Shown: piece by piece, positions 32,905 to 42,430 of the stretch
Position numbering within the stretch: the stretch's first letter is position 1
How the letters are laid out: each line of letters starts with the position of its first letter
From: an uncultured Woeseiaceae bacterium
Lineage (GTDB): Bacteria > Pseudomonadota > Gammaproteobacteria > Steroidobacterales > Woeseiaceae
Direction of reading: 5' to 3'
Length of the DNA stretch: 64,000 bases
Assembly: GCA_945787845.1 (NCBI GenBank)
Contig: CALZJH010000001.1
Coordinates: 186,001 to 250,000, forward strand
The notes under the pieces: model-generated
Databases searched by the model: none
Told to the model about the DNA's origin: nothing
What the model saw: only the letters and a program-made list of their open reading frames with translations
Program-made: the position numbers and the translations under genes

Positions 32905-34998
32905 GTGCAGGCCGCCGAACAGGAATTCGACCACCTGGCGTCGCTGAACGCCGCTCAGCGTCAGGCCGCCGAATACGGTGAGGAGCAGGACGCGGGCGCC
33001 TTCCGGGCGGGGCCCCTGCTCGTTATCGCGGGCGCGGGCACGGGCAAAACGATGACCCTGGCGCATCGCGTCGCCCATTTGTTGCTCATGGGTGTCAGTC
33101 CCGAGCGAGTCCTGCTGCTTACCTTCACGCGGCGCGCGGCCCAGGAAATGACGCGCCGGGTCGAAAATATCGTGCGGGCGTCCACACGTGACGCCCAACC
33201 CCTGCCATCCGGCGGGCTGCCGTGGTCGGGTACGTTCCATTCGATTGCCAACCGCCTGCTGCGGCGCTTTGCTCGCAATCTCGGGCTCGACCCCGGATTC
33301 TCGGTATTGGATCGCGGCGACGCGGCCGACATGCTGGATGTCGTGCGCCACGAGCAGAAGCTGACGAAAACCTCGCGTCGCTTTCCGAAAAAAGACACAT
33401 GCCTCGCCATTTATTCGCGTTGCGTGAACACGCAGAAGCCGCTGGCGGAAATACTCGACCAAACCTATCCCTGGTGTTCCGACTGGAGCGATGAACTTGG
33501 CGAGCTGTTTCGGCATTACGTGTTGCGCAAGCAGCAGAGCCAGTCGCTCGATTACGACGACCTGCTGCTCTACTGGAGCCACCTTGTCGCCGAACCGGAG
33601 TTCGCACAGGAAATTGGTGCCTGGTTCGACCACGTGCTGGTGGACGAGTACCAGGATACGAATCTCGTGCAGGCGCAAATCCTGAATGCGCTCAAGCCGA
33701 GCGGCGATGGGCTGACCGTGGTCGGTGACGATGCGCAGTCGATCTATTCGTTTCGAGCCGCCGAGGTCGAGAACATTCTCGGATTCCCCGACCAGTACAT
33801 GCCGTCGGCCAGGGTAATTACCCTTGAGCAGAACTACCGCTCGAACCAGCCGATCCTCGATTCGGCGAACTGCCTGATCGCAGAGAGCGAACGGCAGTAC
33901 CGCAAGAACCTGTTTTCGGAGCGTAAGGATGGGAGTAAGCCGCGATACGTAACCGTCGAGGACGGCGATGCCGAAGCCGAATTTGTGGTGACGTCGATTC
34001 TTGCGAACCGCGAGCTCGGTATGCAGCTCAAGGAGCAGGCGGTTCTGTTCCGCGGCGCGCACCACAGCGACAGGCTCGAACTGGAACTCGTGCGCCGCAA
34101 TATCCCCTATGTGAAATACGGCGGGCTCAAATTTCTCGAGGCCGCGCACGTGAAGGACCTGTTGTCCACACTGAAGTGGGCCGAAAACCCCAGGAACGAG
34201 ATTGCGGCTTTTCGTGTATTGAGATTGTTGCCGGGAATGGGACCAGCGACGGCAGCCAAGTGCTTCGAGCATCTCGCGGTTAACGATCATGCGTTGACCG
34301 CGCTATCGGACTTTCGACCGCCAGCCGCTGCGGCCGACGACTGGCCGATGTTTTGTGAGCTGTTAGTGTCGCTGTCAGGTGCCGAGGTCGATGACCACGG
34401 CTGGCAGTCGCAGCTGGGCGCGGCACGGCGCTGGTATCAGCCACACCTCGAACGAATCTACGATGCACTGGATACGCGTGAGGCAGACCTTGAACAACTC
34501 GAGCAGATTTCGGGGCGCTACCCGACGCGTGAGCGGTTTCTGACGGAACTCACGCTGGATCCGCCGAGCGCTGCGGGCGACCTGGCGGGCGACCCTCTGC
34601 TCGACGAAGACTATCTCATCCTGTCGACGGTACATTCCGCCAAGGGCCAGGAGTGGGAGTCCGTTTTTATTCTCAACGTCACGGACGGCAATTTTCCTTC
34701 CGAGTTCGCAACGGGAAAGCCCGAGATGATCGAGGAGGAGCGACGCCTCTTGTACGTTGCGATGACGCGCGCGAAGCAATCGCTGTCGCTTATTTCGCCG
34801 CTGCGATTTCATGTTACGCAGCAGCGTCGCGATGGTGACCGGCACGTCTACGGTGCCCGCAGTCGCTTCATGTCGGATCGCCTGCTTGGAACGATGGAGA
34901 ACCGGTTTGCGGGACGGCCCGAAAATGAGGGCGGTGCGTTCAGGGTACGATCTGACAAACGCATTGATGTTGCCGAACGCATGCGGCGAATGTGGTAG
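32905..34998 (+). CDS. UvrD/Rep-family ATP-dependent DNA helicase
   Basis: 697 residues, GTG start. Superfamily 1A motifs in order: LNAAQRQAA (Q motif), GAGTGKTMTLAHR (I), TFTRRAAQEM (Ia), TFHSIANRLLRRFA, DEYQDTN (II), VGDDAQSIYSFRAA (III), LEQNYRSNQPIL (IV), TVHSAKGQEWESVFILNVTDGNFPS (V), EEERRLLYVAMTRAK (VI). 3'-5' helicase, probably in repair or replication restart. It differs from canonical UvrD/Rep in length and in the C-terminal end after motif VI. The LexA-like box just upstream suggests SOS control. Confidence 0.92.
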   Translation: MQAAEQEFDHLASLNAAQRQAAEYGEEQDAGAFRAGPLLVIAGAGTGKTMTLAHRVAHLLLMGVSPERVLLLTFTRRAAQEMTRRVENIVRASTRDAQPLPSGGLPWSGTFHSIANRLLRRFARNLGLDPGFSVLDRGDAADMLDVVRHEQKLTKTSRRFPKKDTCLAIYSRCVNTQKPLAEILDQTYPWCSDWSDELGELFRHYVLRKQQSQSLDYDDLLLYWSHLVAEPEFAQEIGAWFDHVLVDEYQDTNLVQAQILNALKPSGDGLTVVGDDAQSIYSFRAAEVENILGFPDQYMPSARVITLEQNYRSNQPILDSANCLIAESERQYRKNLFSERKDGSKPRYVTVEDGDAEAEFVVTSILANRELGMQLKEQAVLFRGAHHSDRLELELVRRNIPYVKYGGLKFLEAAHVKDLLSTLKWAENPRNEIAAFRVLRLLPGMGPATAAKCFEHLAVNDHALTALSDFRPPAAAADDWPMFCELLVSLSGAEVDDHGWQSQLGAARRWYQPHLERIYDALDTREADLEQLEQISGRYPTRERFLTELTLDPPSAAGDLAGDPLLDEDYLILSTVHSAKGQEWESVFILNVTDGNFPSEFATGKPEMIEEERRLLYVAMTRAKQSLSLISPLRFHVTQQRRDGDRHVYGARSRFMSDRLLGTMENRFAGRPENEGGAFRVRSDKRIDVAERMRRMW

Positions 34999-35021
34999 AT
35001 CAGTAACGTTGTTGCGGCATT

Positions 35022-35050
35022 AAAAAAAGGCGGTGACAAATGCCACCGCC
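35022..35050 (-). terminator. Terminator of the periplasmic protein gene
   Basis: On the minus strand a 7-bp stem GGCGGTG / CACCGCC with an 8-base loop is followed by seven T residues. It lies 33 bases after the stop of the gene at 35083. Confidence 0.82.
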
Positions 35051-35082
35051 AGTCGGAACGAAACAAACAGCATAAGGGATAG

Positions 35083-35664
35083 TTAGTTTGTTACGTCAAT
35101 CTCCTTCTTGATGATGCGCACCTCACGATTTCCGTGAACCTGCTCACCACCACCTATTTCACTGCCGTCAATAAAGACGATGTCGCCGTCTTTGCCGGCA
35201 TCCCTGAGGACTTTCTCGAGCGCCGCCCGTGTGTCGGCGTCAATCTCGTCGCCCGTGATAATCGTTACACCATTCGTGTCGTGTGATTTGATCACGCGCA
35301 CCTGCTTGTGCTTTTCGACGATGACGTCATCGACATCATGAGCGCCATGCAGCATGGCAAAATCGTGATCACCGTGAAGTCCGGCGATTTCAATTTTTTC
35401 GCCTTCAACGTTGATCTCAAAACCGTCTTCCGTACGCAGCACCGTCACTTCGTTGCCGTCACTGTCGGTAATGACCTGGCTTTCGCCGACGGCCATGCTT
35501 TCGATGTCGACGTCGGAGTCGGCGCTGTCAAAGCGAAAAGCCGTGTGTTCCCCGGCGTCGCCATCGACGGCGATCTTGATTTCCGTCCGCCGTTCTTCGC
35601 CGGCGACCGCGGCCGTGGCGATAAGGCATACCCAAACAACCAGAACAAAAGCGCGTGCTGTCAC
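35083..35664 (-). CDS. Hypothetical periplasmic acidic protein
   Basis: 193 residues, GTG start behind AGGGGATC. Signal peptide MTARAFVLVVWVCLIATAAVAG, then a very acidic mature protein rich in Asp, Glu and His (GLHGDHDFAMLHGAHDVDDVIVEKHK). It could bind a metal, but no catalytic motif is seen. EIDADTRAALEKVLRDAGKDGDIVFIDGSEIGGGE at the C-terminus resembles a compact beta domain. Followed by its own terminator, so likely monocistronic. No family recognised. Confidence 0.72.
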   Translation of the reverse strand: MTARAFVLVVWVCLIATAAVAGEERRTEIKIAVDGDAGEHTAFRFDSADSDVDIESMAVGESQVITDSDGNEVTVLRTEDGFEINVEGEKIEIAGLHGDHDFAMLHGAHDVDDVIVEKHKQVRVIKSHDTNGVTIITGDEIDADTRAALEKVLRDAGKDGDIVFIDGSEIGGGEQVHGNREVRIIKKEIDVTN

Positions 35665-35775
35665 ATTGATCCCCTAATTTCTCGGTAACGAGTTTGTCGT
35701 TATTGATAGCTATTTGATGCGCTGGGCCCGAAAAAGGTTGCAACCAAAAAGGCATAAGATCGGTAACGCATGTAA

Positions 35776-37293
35776 CTATCCCAGGAACATCGTGTAGGCG
35801 GGATTGTCGCTTTCCTCCCAGTGGGCGTAGCCGAGCTCCGCAAGATGTGCTTCGAGCGTGTCGGTCTCATCCTCGGGCACGTCGATTCCCGCCAGGATGC
35901 GGCCGTAGTCCGATCCGTGGTTACGGTAGTGAAACAGGCTGATGTTCCAGTCCGTGCCGATCGCGTCCAGGAAGTCGAGGAGCGCCCCAGGTCGCTCCGG
36001 GAACTCGAAGCGAAACAGGCGTTCGTTGCGAATTCCGGGCGAGCGACCTCCGACCATGTGCCGGACGTGCAGCTTGGCCATCTCGTTGTCACTCAGGTCC
36101 TCGACCGGAAACCCCCCCGCACGCAAGGTATCGAGCAACTCGGTGCGTTCCTGCAGGCCACCGCTCAGCTGGATGCCCGCGAAGATATGCGCCTTGCGAT
36201 CATCGGCGTAGCGATAATTGAATTCGGTTATGCCGCGCCGACCAACCGCCTGGCAGAATTTGCGGAAGCTGCCCGGCTTCTCCGGAATCTCGGCTGCGAG
36301 GAGCATTTCGGTCTGCTCACCCACTGCGGCACGTTCGGCGATATGACGCAGGCGATCGAAATTGACATTGGCGCCGCAGCTGATCGTCACCAGGGTCTGC
36401 CCGGACACGTTGTTTTCCGCGACATACTTCTTGGCTGCAGCAACGGCCAGTCCGCCGGCAGGCTCGACGATGGACCGAGTGTCCTCAAAAATGTCGCGAA
36501 TCGCGGCGCAGATCTGGTCGGTGTCGACGGTCATGAACTCGTCGACGAGTTCCTTACAGAGCCGGAAGGTTTCGTCGCCGACCCGGCGAACCGCAACGCC
36601 GTCGGCGAAAATGCCCACGTGATCCAGCGTCACGGGATGGCCGGCCTCGAGCGACGCCTGCATGGCCGCGGAGTCTTCGGGCTCGACGCCGATGATTCGA
36701 ATACCGGGTTGCGTCTGCTTGACCCAGGCGGCGATTCCCGCGATGAGGCCACCCCCGCCGATCGGCACGAACAAGGCGTCGATCGTCTCGTCGCATTGTT
36801 CCAGGATTTCCTTGCCGATCGTGCCCTGGCCCGCAATGACCTGCGGGTCGTCAAAGGGATGGATAAAAACCAGGCCCTCTTCGTCGGCAAGCTGGCAAGC
36901 ACGCGCATAGGCGTCGTCGTAGGCGTCGCCGTGGAGCACGACCTCGCCCCCCAGCGATGCGACGGCCTCGGTCTTTATTGACGGTGTCGTGACCGGCATC
37001 ACGATGACCGCACGCACGCCTCGCCGCCTGGCCGCGAGCGCGACGCCCTGCGCATGGTTGCCGGCCGAACTGCAGATGACGCCGGTCTTCAGCTCGTCAT
37101 CGGGAAGGCTGGCGATCTTGTTGTAGGCGCCGCGCAGCTTGAACGAAAACACAGGCTGCAGGTCTTCACGCTTCATAAAGACGCGATTGTCCAGGCGTGC
37201 GGAAAGATTGGCCGCCAGGTCCAGCGGCGTTTCGTCCGCAACATCATAGACTTGTGAGCCGCGAATCAGGTCGAGGTAGTCGCTCGTGTTCAT
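35776..37293 (-). CDS. ilvA: Threonine dehydratase, biosynthetic
   Basis: PLP enzyme turning Thr into 2-oxobutanoate, first step of isoleucine synthesis. 505 residues from ATG 37293. The Lys that binds PLP is K52 in VFSFKLRGAYNK. SSAGNHAQGVALAA and PIGGGGLIAGIAAW are the cofactor phosphate loops. The C-terminal third holds two ACT-like regulatory domains for Ile/Val feedback, which marks the biosynthetic form. The longer frame to 37311 adds six residues. Divergent from the dihydroorotase gene, starts 101 bases apart. Confidence 0.94.
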   Translation of the reverse strand: MNTSDYLDLIRGSQVYDVADETPLDLAANLSARLDNRVFMKREDLQPVFSFKLRGAYNKIASLPDDELKTGVICSSAGNHAQGVALAARRRGVRAVIVMPVTTPSIKTEAVASLGGEVVLHGDAYDDAYARACQLADEEGLVFIHPFDDPQVIAGQGTIGKEILEQCDETIDALFVPIGGGGLIAGIAAWVKQTQPGIRIIGVEPEDSAAMQASLEAGHPVTLDHVGIFADGVAVRRVGDETFRLCKELVDEFMTVDTDQICAAIRDIFEDTRSIVEPAGGLAVAAAKKYVAENNVSGQTLVTISCGANVNFDRLRHIAERAAVGEQTEMLLAAEIPEKPGSFRKFCQAVGRRGITEFNYRYADDRKAHIFAGIQLSGGLQERTELLDTLRAGGFPVEDLSDNEMAKLHVRHMVGGRSPGIRNERLFRFEFPERPGALLDFLDAIGTDWNISLFHYRNHGSDYGRILAGIDVPEDETDTLEAHLAELGYAHWEESDNPAYTMFLG

Positions 37294-37393
37294 TCGGCCC
37301 TTATCGCACACCGGGCGGAGTTCCGCAAAGTGCCGGAAAAGCGCATTGATGGTTACGGTGGTAATCGACTCCGTGCCCTTTCATAATAAGGAC

Positions 37394-38734
37394 GTGAAGA
37401 GACTCCTGATCAGCAACGCGCGACTCGTTAATGAAGGCGAGATTAGGGACGTCGATGTACTGGTCGAAGACGATCGCATCGCGCGCATCGACAGCGGTAT
37501 CGCGGCACCTGACCGCGCCACGGTGATCGACGCGTCCGGCCAGTTCCTGCTGCCCGGCATGATTGACGACCAGGTACATTTCCGGGAGCCCGGGCTGACA
37601 CAGAAGGGCGATCTCGCTACCGAATCGGCAGCGGCCGCAGCTGGTGGCATCACCAGCTTCATGGACATGCCCAACGTCAAGCCACTTACAACGACACGGG
37701 CGGTCCTGGCGGATAAGTACGAGCTTGCGGCGGGCCGGTGCACAGGTAACTACGGCTTCTACCTGGGTGCGACCAATAACAATATTGAAGAGATTCGGGC
37801 ATTGCAGATTGGCGAAGCCTGCGGCATCAAGGCGTTCATGGGCGCGTCGACGGGCGATATGCTGGTCGACGATCCTGAGGCGCTCGACCAGATTTTCGAA
37901 CACGCGCCCATCATCGTCGATACGCATTGCGAGGATTCGCCGATGATCTGGGCGAATGAGGATGCTGCGCGCGAGAAATACGGCGACAATGTTCCCTTTG
38001 CCGAACACCCCTACATCCGTTCGGCCGATGCCTGCTATGCGTCATCGAGCTTCGCCATCGAGCTCGCCCGCAAGCACGATGCGCTGCTGCATGTCCTGCA
38101 CCTGACGACTGCAAAAGAGATGGCGCTGTTCTCGAATGCGCACCGCTCGGCGAAGCGCATCACGGCGGAAGTCTGCGTGCATCACCTCTGGTTCGATGAG
38201 TCCCGCTATGACGAGATGGGTTCGAGGATAAAGTGCAACCCGGCCATCAAGCGCCGAGAAGACAGGGATGCGCTGATTGCCGCGCTCAATGACGGCCGCA
38301 TCGATGTCATCGCGACCGACCATGCGCCGCACACGGCCGTCGAAAAGCAGGGCACCTATTTTCAGGCCCCTGCGGGCCTGCCTCTCGTGCAGCATGCACT
38401 CCTCACGCTGTTTGACCTGGTCGCTGCGGGGAAGATCAGCATCGAGTTACTTGTCGATCGCGCGTGCCATGCGTCGGCTGACATCTTCGGTGTCAAGGAA
38501 CGCGGCTACGTGCGCGAGGGCTGGTTTGCCGACCTGGTACTGGTCGACACGGCCCGGCCGTTCCGTGTCAGTGCAGACAACGTGCTCTACAAGTGTGGCT
38601 GGTCACCGTTTGAGGGGCACGAATTCTCGTCCTCGATCGATACGACCATCGTCAACGGTGACATTGTCTATCGCGACGGCCAGCTCACGGGCAGTATCGC
38701 CGGACGGCGACTCGACTTTGGTCGAGCGCGGTAG
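37394..38734 (+). CDS. Dihydroorotase (DDQVHFREPG subtype)
   Basis: Zinc amidohydrolase that closes carbamoyl aspartate to dihydroorotate in pyrimidine synthesis. 446 residues from GTG 37394, where VKRLLISNARLVNEG aligns with other dihydroorotase starts; upstream starts (37286, 37349) overlap ilvA or lack support. Metal motif is DDQVHFREPG, with Gln in place of the first His of the usual HxH; this subtype is also known in Bacteroidetes. GIKAFMGASTG holds the carboxylated Lys, DTHCED a metal ligand, ATDHAPHT the catalytic Asp. An allantoinase or hydantoinase-like role is less likely because of the KAFMGASTG and ATDHAPH stretches. Confidence 0.87.
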   Translation: MKRLLISNARLVNEGEIRDVDVLVEDDRIARIDSGIAAPDRATVIDASGQFLLPGMIDDQVHFREPGLTQKGDLATESAAAAAGGITSFMDMPNVKPLTTTRAVLADKYELAAGRCTGNYGFYLGATNNNIEEIRALQIGEACGIKAFMGASTGDMLVDDPEALDQIFEHAPIIVDTHCEDSPMIWANEDAAREKYGDNVPFAEHPYIRSADACYASSSFAIELARKHDALLHVLHLTTAKEMALFSNAHRSAKRITAEVCVHHLWFDESRYDEMGSRIKCNPAIKRREDRDALIAALNDGRIDVIATDHAPHTAVEKQGTYFQAPAGLPLVQHALLTLFDLVAAGKISIELLVDRACHASADIFGVKERGYVREGWFADLVLVDTARPFRVSADNVLYKCGWSPFEGHEFSSSIDTTIVNGDIVYRDGQLTGSIAGRRLDFGRAR

Positions 38735-38748
38735 GCCTTTCCCAGCTG

Positions 38749-38776
38749 TTTACTTTCCAGTCGATCCCGTTATGCT
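38749..38776 (+). promoter_or_regulatory. Candidate promoter of the 2-oxoacid:ferredoxin oxidoreductase operon
   Basis: TTTACT (38749-38754), 16-base spacer, TATGCT (38771-38776), 11 bases before the first start. Both hexamers match four of six consensus bases. Confidence 0.4.
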
Positions 38777-38787
38777 AGCGCGAGCCT

Positions 38788-40605
38788 ATGAAGCCGACAG
38801 ATACCTCTAATCCCGAGTACTTTCACAAGGTCGTCGATTGCCAGTGGGGCTGTCCGGCACACACTGACGTTCCCGAATACATCCGCATGATCGCCCAGGG
38901 GCGCTTCAGCGATGCGTACATGGAGAACCGCAAATCGAATGTCTTCCCGGGCATCCTCGGGCGCGTTTGCGATCGACCCTGTGAACCGGCCTGCCGCCGC
39001 GGACGCGTGGAAGACAAGCCGGTGGCAATTTGCCGTCTCAAGCGTGTCGCCGCGGACCACCGTGACGATATAAGCGAACGCCTGCCCAAAGCGCCGGAGC
39101 AAACGAACGGCAAGAAGGTCGCCTTGCTAGGCGCCGGTTGCGCGTCGCTGACCGTCGCCAACGACCTGGCGCCGCTGGGCTACGAAGTGACGATATTCGA
39201 AGCGCTCGATACGACGGGTGGCCTGATGCGAACCAATATCCCGTCGTTTCGGCTGCCACCCAAAGTCCTCGACGAGGAAATCGGTTACATCCTCGACATG
39301 GGTGTTGACCTCAGGCTCGGGCATCGCATCGACAGCATGAAGGACCTGCTGGAAGAGGGCTTCGACGCCGTGTTCGTCGGGACCGGCGCACCGAAGGGCA
39401 AGAATCTTGAGCTGCCGGGTCGGTACGATTCGGATCGTATTCACATCGGCATCGATTGGCTCGAATCGGTGGCTTTCGAGCATACGAAAGAAATCGGCAA
39501 GCGCGTCCTGATCATCGGCGTGGGCAATACGGCAATGGACTGCTGCCGCACGTCCCTCAGGCTGGGTGCAGAAGACGTCAAGGTCATGGCCCGTAAGCCA
39601 CGCGGTTTCTTCAAGGCATCCGATTGGGAACTCGAAGATGCCGAGGAAGAGAACGTCGAAATTCTTGTGAATCATTCGCCGAAAGAATTCGTCTACGAGG
39701 ACGGCAAGCTGGCCGGCATGAAGTTCGACCTCATGGACTACAAGATCGATGAGGACGGCCGCATCGATCGTGGCACGTCAACGGGTGAGGTGATTATCCC
39801 CTGTGACGACGTCGTGCTGGCCATCGGTCAGGACAATGCCTTCCCATGGGTCGAACGCGACATCGGCATCGAGTTTGACAAGTGGGACTGCCCGGTGGTC
39901 GACGAGACAACCATGATGTGTTCGCGTGAGGGAATTTTCTTTGGCGGCGATTCTGCTTTCGGCCCCAAGAACATCATATGGGCCGTCGAGCATGGCCACC
40001 AGGCGGCCATCTCGATGCACAAGTACTGCCAGAGCGAGGACCTGCATGATCGGCTGCCGATGGGCCTGAACCTGTCCTCACAGAAGATGGGCATGCACGA
40101 GTGGAGCTACTCGAACGACTACGACGGGGCGGTTCGGCGCCTGATGCCGCATGTGGACCTCAAGGAGCGTTTCAATAAGCTCGACATCGAGGTTGAGCTC
40201 GGCTTCACGGCCGAGCAGGTGGTTGAAGAGGTCGAGCGTTGTCTCAACTGCGACATCCAGACCGTGTTTACCGAGAAGCTGTGCATCGAGTGCGACGCGT
40301 GCATTGATATCTGTCCCGTAAACTGTCTTACGATTACGCCAAACGGCGAAGAGGACGAGATTCGCTCGCGACTGAAGGCTCCGGCGCTGAATCCGGAGCA
40401 GGCGCTGTATGTATCCGATGCGCTCCCACACACGGCGCGCGTCATGGTTAAGGATGAAGACCTTTGTGTACATTGCGGTCTGTGCGCGGAGCGCTGTCCG
40501 ACCGGGGCGTGGGACATGCAGAAGTCAACCATTCTTATTCCATATGCTACTGATGAAGCAGAACCCGAGCAGCGACAGGCTGCGGCAGGCGGCTCGGCGA
40601 AGTAG
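38788..40605 (+). CDS. GltD-like NAD(P)H oxidoreductase fused to two 4Fe-4S domains
   Basis: 605 residues. An N-terminal Fe-S region like the glutamate synthase small subunit (DCQWGCPAH, GRVCDRPCEPACRRG), an FAD/NAD(P)H oxidoreductase core (LLGAGCASLTVANDL, IIGVGNTAMDCCR, FFGGDSAFGPKNIIWAVEHG), and two ferredoxin-type clusters near the C-terminus (CIECDACIDICPVNCL and CVHCGLCAERCPTGAW). It can carry electrons between NAD(P)H, FAD and 4Fe-4S centres. Followed by 2-oxoacid oxidoreductase subunits 9 bases on, so it probably serves as their electron acceptor module in place of free ferredoxin. Substrate and direction are inferred. Confidence 0.9.
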   Translation: MKPTDTSNPEYFHKVVDCQWGCPAHTDVPEYIRMIAQGRFSDAYMENRKSNVFPGILGRVCDRPCEPACRRGRVEDKPVAICRLKRVAADHRDDISERLPKAPEQTNGKKVALLGAGCASLTVANDLAPLGYEVTIFEALDTTGGLMRTNIPSFRLPPKVLDEEIGYILDMGVDLRLGHRIDSMKDLLEEGFDAVFVGTGAPKGKNLELPGRYDSDRIHIGIDWLESVAFEHTKEIGKRVLIIGVGNTAMDCCRTSLRLGAEDVKVMARKPRGFFKASDWELEDAEEENVEILVNHSPKEFVYEDGKLAGMKFDLMDYKIDEDGRIDRGTSTGEVIIPCDDVVLAIGQDNAFPWVERDIGIEFDKWDCPVVDETTMMCSREGIFFGGDSAFGPKNIIWAVEHGHQAAISMHKYCQSEDLHDRLPMGLNLSSQKMGMHEWSYSNDYDGAVRRLMPHVDLKERFNKLDIEVELGFTAEQVVEEVERCLNCDIQTVFTEKLCIECDACIDICPVNCLTITPNGEEDEIRSRLKAPALNPEQALYVSDALPHTARVMVKDEDLCVHCGLCAERCPTGAWDMQKSTILIPYATDEAEPEQRQAAAGGSAK

Positions 40606-40614
40606 AGGGTTCCC

Positions 40615-42417
40615 GTGGCATCAATAAACGACGTCGTCATCAAGATAGGCACGGTCAACGGCACCGGTTCGGCGAGTGCCAACGGCCTGCTGCGCAAGGC
40701 GATCTTTCGCATGGGCGTGCCGGTCGTCGGTAAGAACTACTTTCCATCCAATATCCAGGGGCTGCCAACCTGGTATGAGATCCGCGTAACGGGTGATGGC
40801 TACAGTTGTCGTTCCGATCGTGTGGACATGATGGTGGCGATGAACGCGCAGACCTATGCGCGGGACCTGGCCGAGGTGGAGCCGGGCGGTTGCCTCATTT
40901 ACGACTCCACCTGGCCGCGCAGCAGGCTGCTGAATCGCGACGACATCACGATCATCGGAATCCCGCTCTCGAAGATGTGCAACGAACATTTCGACGGTGC
41001 ACGCGCGCGGATCCTGATGAAGAACATTGCCTATGTTGGCGCTATTGCGGCGCTGCTCGATGTCGACCTCGAGATCATCAAGAGCCTGCTCGAAGAGACT
41101 TTCTCAACGAAGCAGCACCTGATCGCGTCGAACATGGAAGCTATCCACCTGGGCTACGACCACGCGTCGCAGAATTTCCCGTGCCCCCTGCCGGCCCGCG
41201 TCGAGAAAATGGACGCGACCAAGGGGCACATCGTGATCGACGGCAACACGGCTGCGGGACTGGGGTGCATGTACGCCGGTGCGACCGTCGGCGCGTGGTA
41301 TCCGATTACACCGTCGACGTCGCTGATGGACGCGTTCAGGACATTTTGCAGTCGCTACCGCGTCGACCCGGAAACCGGCAAGCGCACCTATTGCATTATC
41401 CAGGCGGAAGATGAGCTGGCGGCTATCGGCATGGTGCTTGGAGCCAGCTGGAACGGCGCACGCTCTTTTACGCCGACGAGCGGACCGGGCATCTCGCTGA
41501 TGAGCGAGTTCATTGGTTTCGCCTACTACGCCGAGATTCCGGCGGTGATTTTTGACGTTCAACGTACCGGTCCTTCGACCGGTATGCCGACGCGCACGCA
41601 GCAGTGCGACCTGATCAGCTGCGCCTACGCGTCACACGGTGACACCAAGCACGTGTTGCTTTTCCCGGCAGACCCGGCGGAGTGCTTCTACATGTCGCCC
41701 CAGGCATTCGATCTTGCCGAGCGCCTGCAGACGCCCGTCATGGTGCTGACTGATCTCGATATCGGCATGAACGACTGGATGATCCCGGAGCTCGAGTGGG
41801 ACGAATCGTATGTGCCGGACCGCGGCAAGGTTTACGACGCCGAGGACCTGGAGAAAATGGAGAAGTTCTACCGCTACCTGGACGTTGATGGCGACGGGAT
41901 TACATACCGCACTCTGCCCGGCGTACACCCCAAGGGCGCCTATTTTACGCGGGGCTCCGGCCATACGAAGCTCGGCGCTTACACTGAGGACTCCGCCGAA
42001 TACCAGGAAGTTGTCGATCGCCTGCTCGTGAAGTGGGAGACGACGCGCACCATGGTCCCTGATGCCGAAATTCGATATTCGAAGTTCAACAAGGCGGCGA
42101 TTCTTACGTTGGGGAGCTGCGACGGCGCATGCAAGGAGGCGCTTGATCGACTCGAGCAACAGAAAGTCGGCTTGAACTACTGCCGCGTGAAGGCGTTTCC
42201 TTTTACCGCCGCCGTGCGCGAATTCATCGACCAGCACGAGGTTGTCTACGTTGTTGAGCAGAATCGCGACGCACAGCTCAGGACGCTGTTGATCAACGAT
42301 ATTGAGGCCGACCAGAAAAAGCTCGTGCCGCTGTTGCACTATGACGGTATGCCCATTAACGCGGGCTCTGTCGTCGCGGGAGTGCTCGAAGAAATCGCGA
42401 AGGGGCGAGCCGCCTGA
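40615..42417 (+). CDS. 2-oxoacid:acceptor oxidoreductase, fused gamma-alpha subunit
   Basis: 600 residues, GTG start behind GAGGG. Residues 1 to about 190 are the gamma domain (KIGTVNGTGSASANGLLRKAIFRMG, SNIQGLPTWYEIRV); about 205-590 the alpha domain with the YPITPSTSLMDAF substrate-binding loop and GPGISLMSEFIGFA. The gamma-alpha fusion is the form found in KorA-type 2-oxoglutarate:ferredoxin oxidoreductases. With the downstream beta subunit it forms the thiamine-diphosphate enzyme that oxidatively decarboxylates a 2-oxoacid to acyl-CoA. Whether the substrate is 2-oxoglutarate, pyruvate or a branched-chain oxoacid cannot be told from sequence. Confidence 0.9.
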   Translation: MASINDVVIKIGTVNGTGSASANGLLRKAIFRMGVPVVGKNYFPSNIQGLPTWYEIRVTGDGYSCRSDRVDMMVAMNAQTYARDLAEVEPGGCLIYDSTWPRSRLLNRDDITIIGIPLSKMCNEHFDGARARILMKNIAYVGAIAALLDVDLEIIKSLLEETFSTKQHLIASNMEAIHLGYDHASQNFPCPLPARVEKMDATKGHIVIDGNTAAGLGCMYAGATVGAWYPITPSTSLMDAFRTFCSRYRVDPETGKRTYCIIQAEDELAAIGMVLGASWNGARSFTPTSGPGISLMSEFIGFAYYAEIPAVIFDVQRTGPSTGMPTRTQQCDLISCAYASHGDTKHVLLFPADPAECFYMSPQAFDLAERLQTPVMVLTDLDIGMNDWMIPELEWDESYVPDRGKVYDAEDLEKMEKFYRYLDVDGDGITYRTLPGVHPKGAYFTRGSGHTKLGAYTEDSAEYQEVVDRLLVKWETTRTMVPDAEIRYSKFNKAAILTLGSCDGACKEALDRLEQQKVGLNYCRVKAFPFTAAVREFIDQHEVVYVVEQNRDAQLRTLLINDIEADQKKLVPLLHYDGMPINAGSVVAGVLEEIAKGRAA

Positions 42418-42430
42418 CCAGGATGACACA

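Noticed and set aside
35735-35760. GGTTGCAACC followed by T-rich sequence as an ilvA terminator
   Set aside because: Only five-base arms and no loop; too weak to call.
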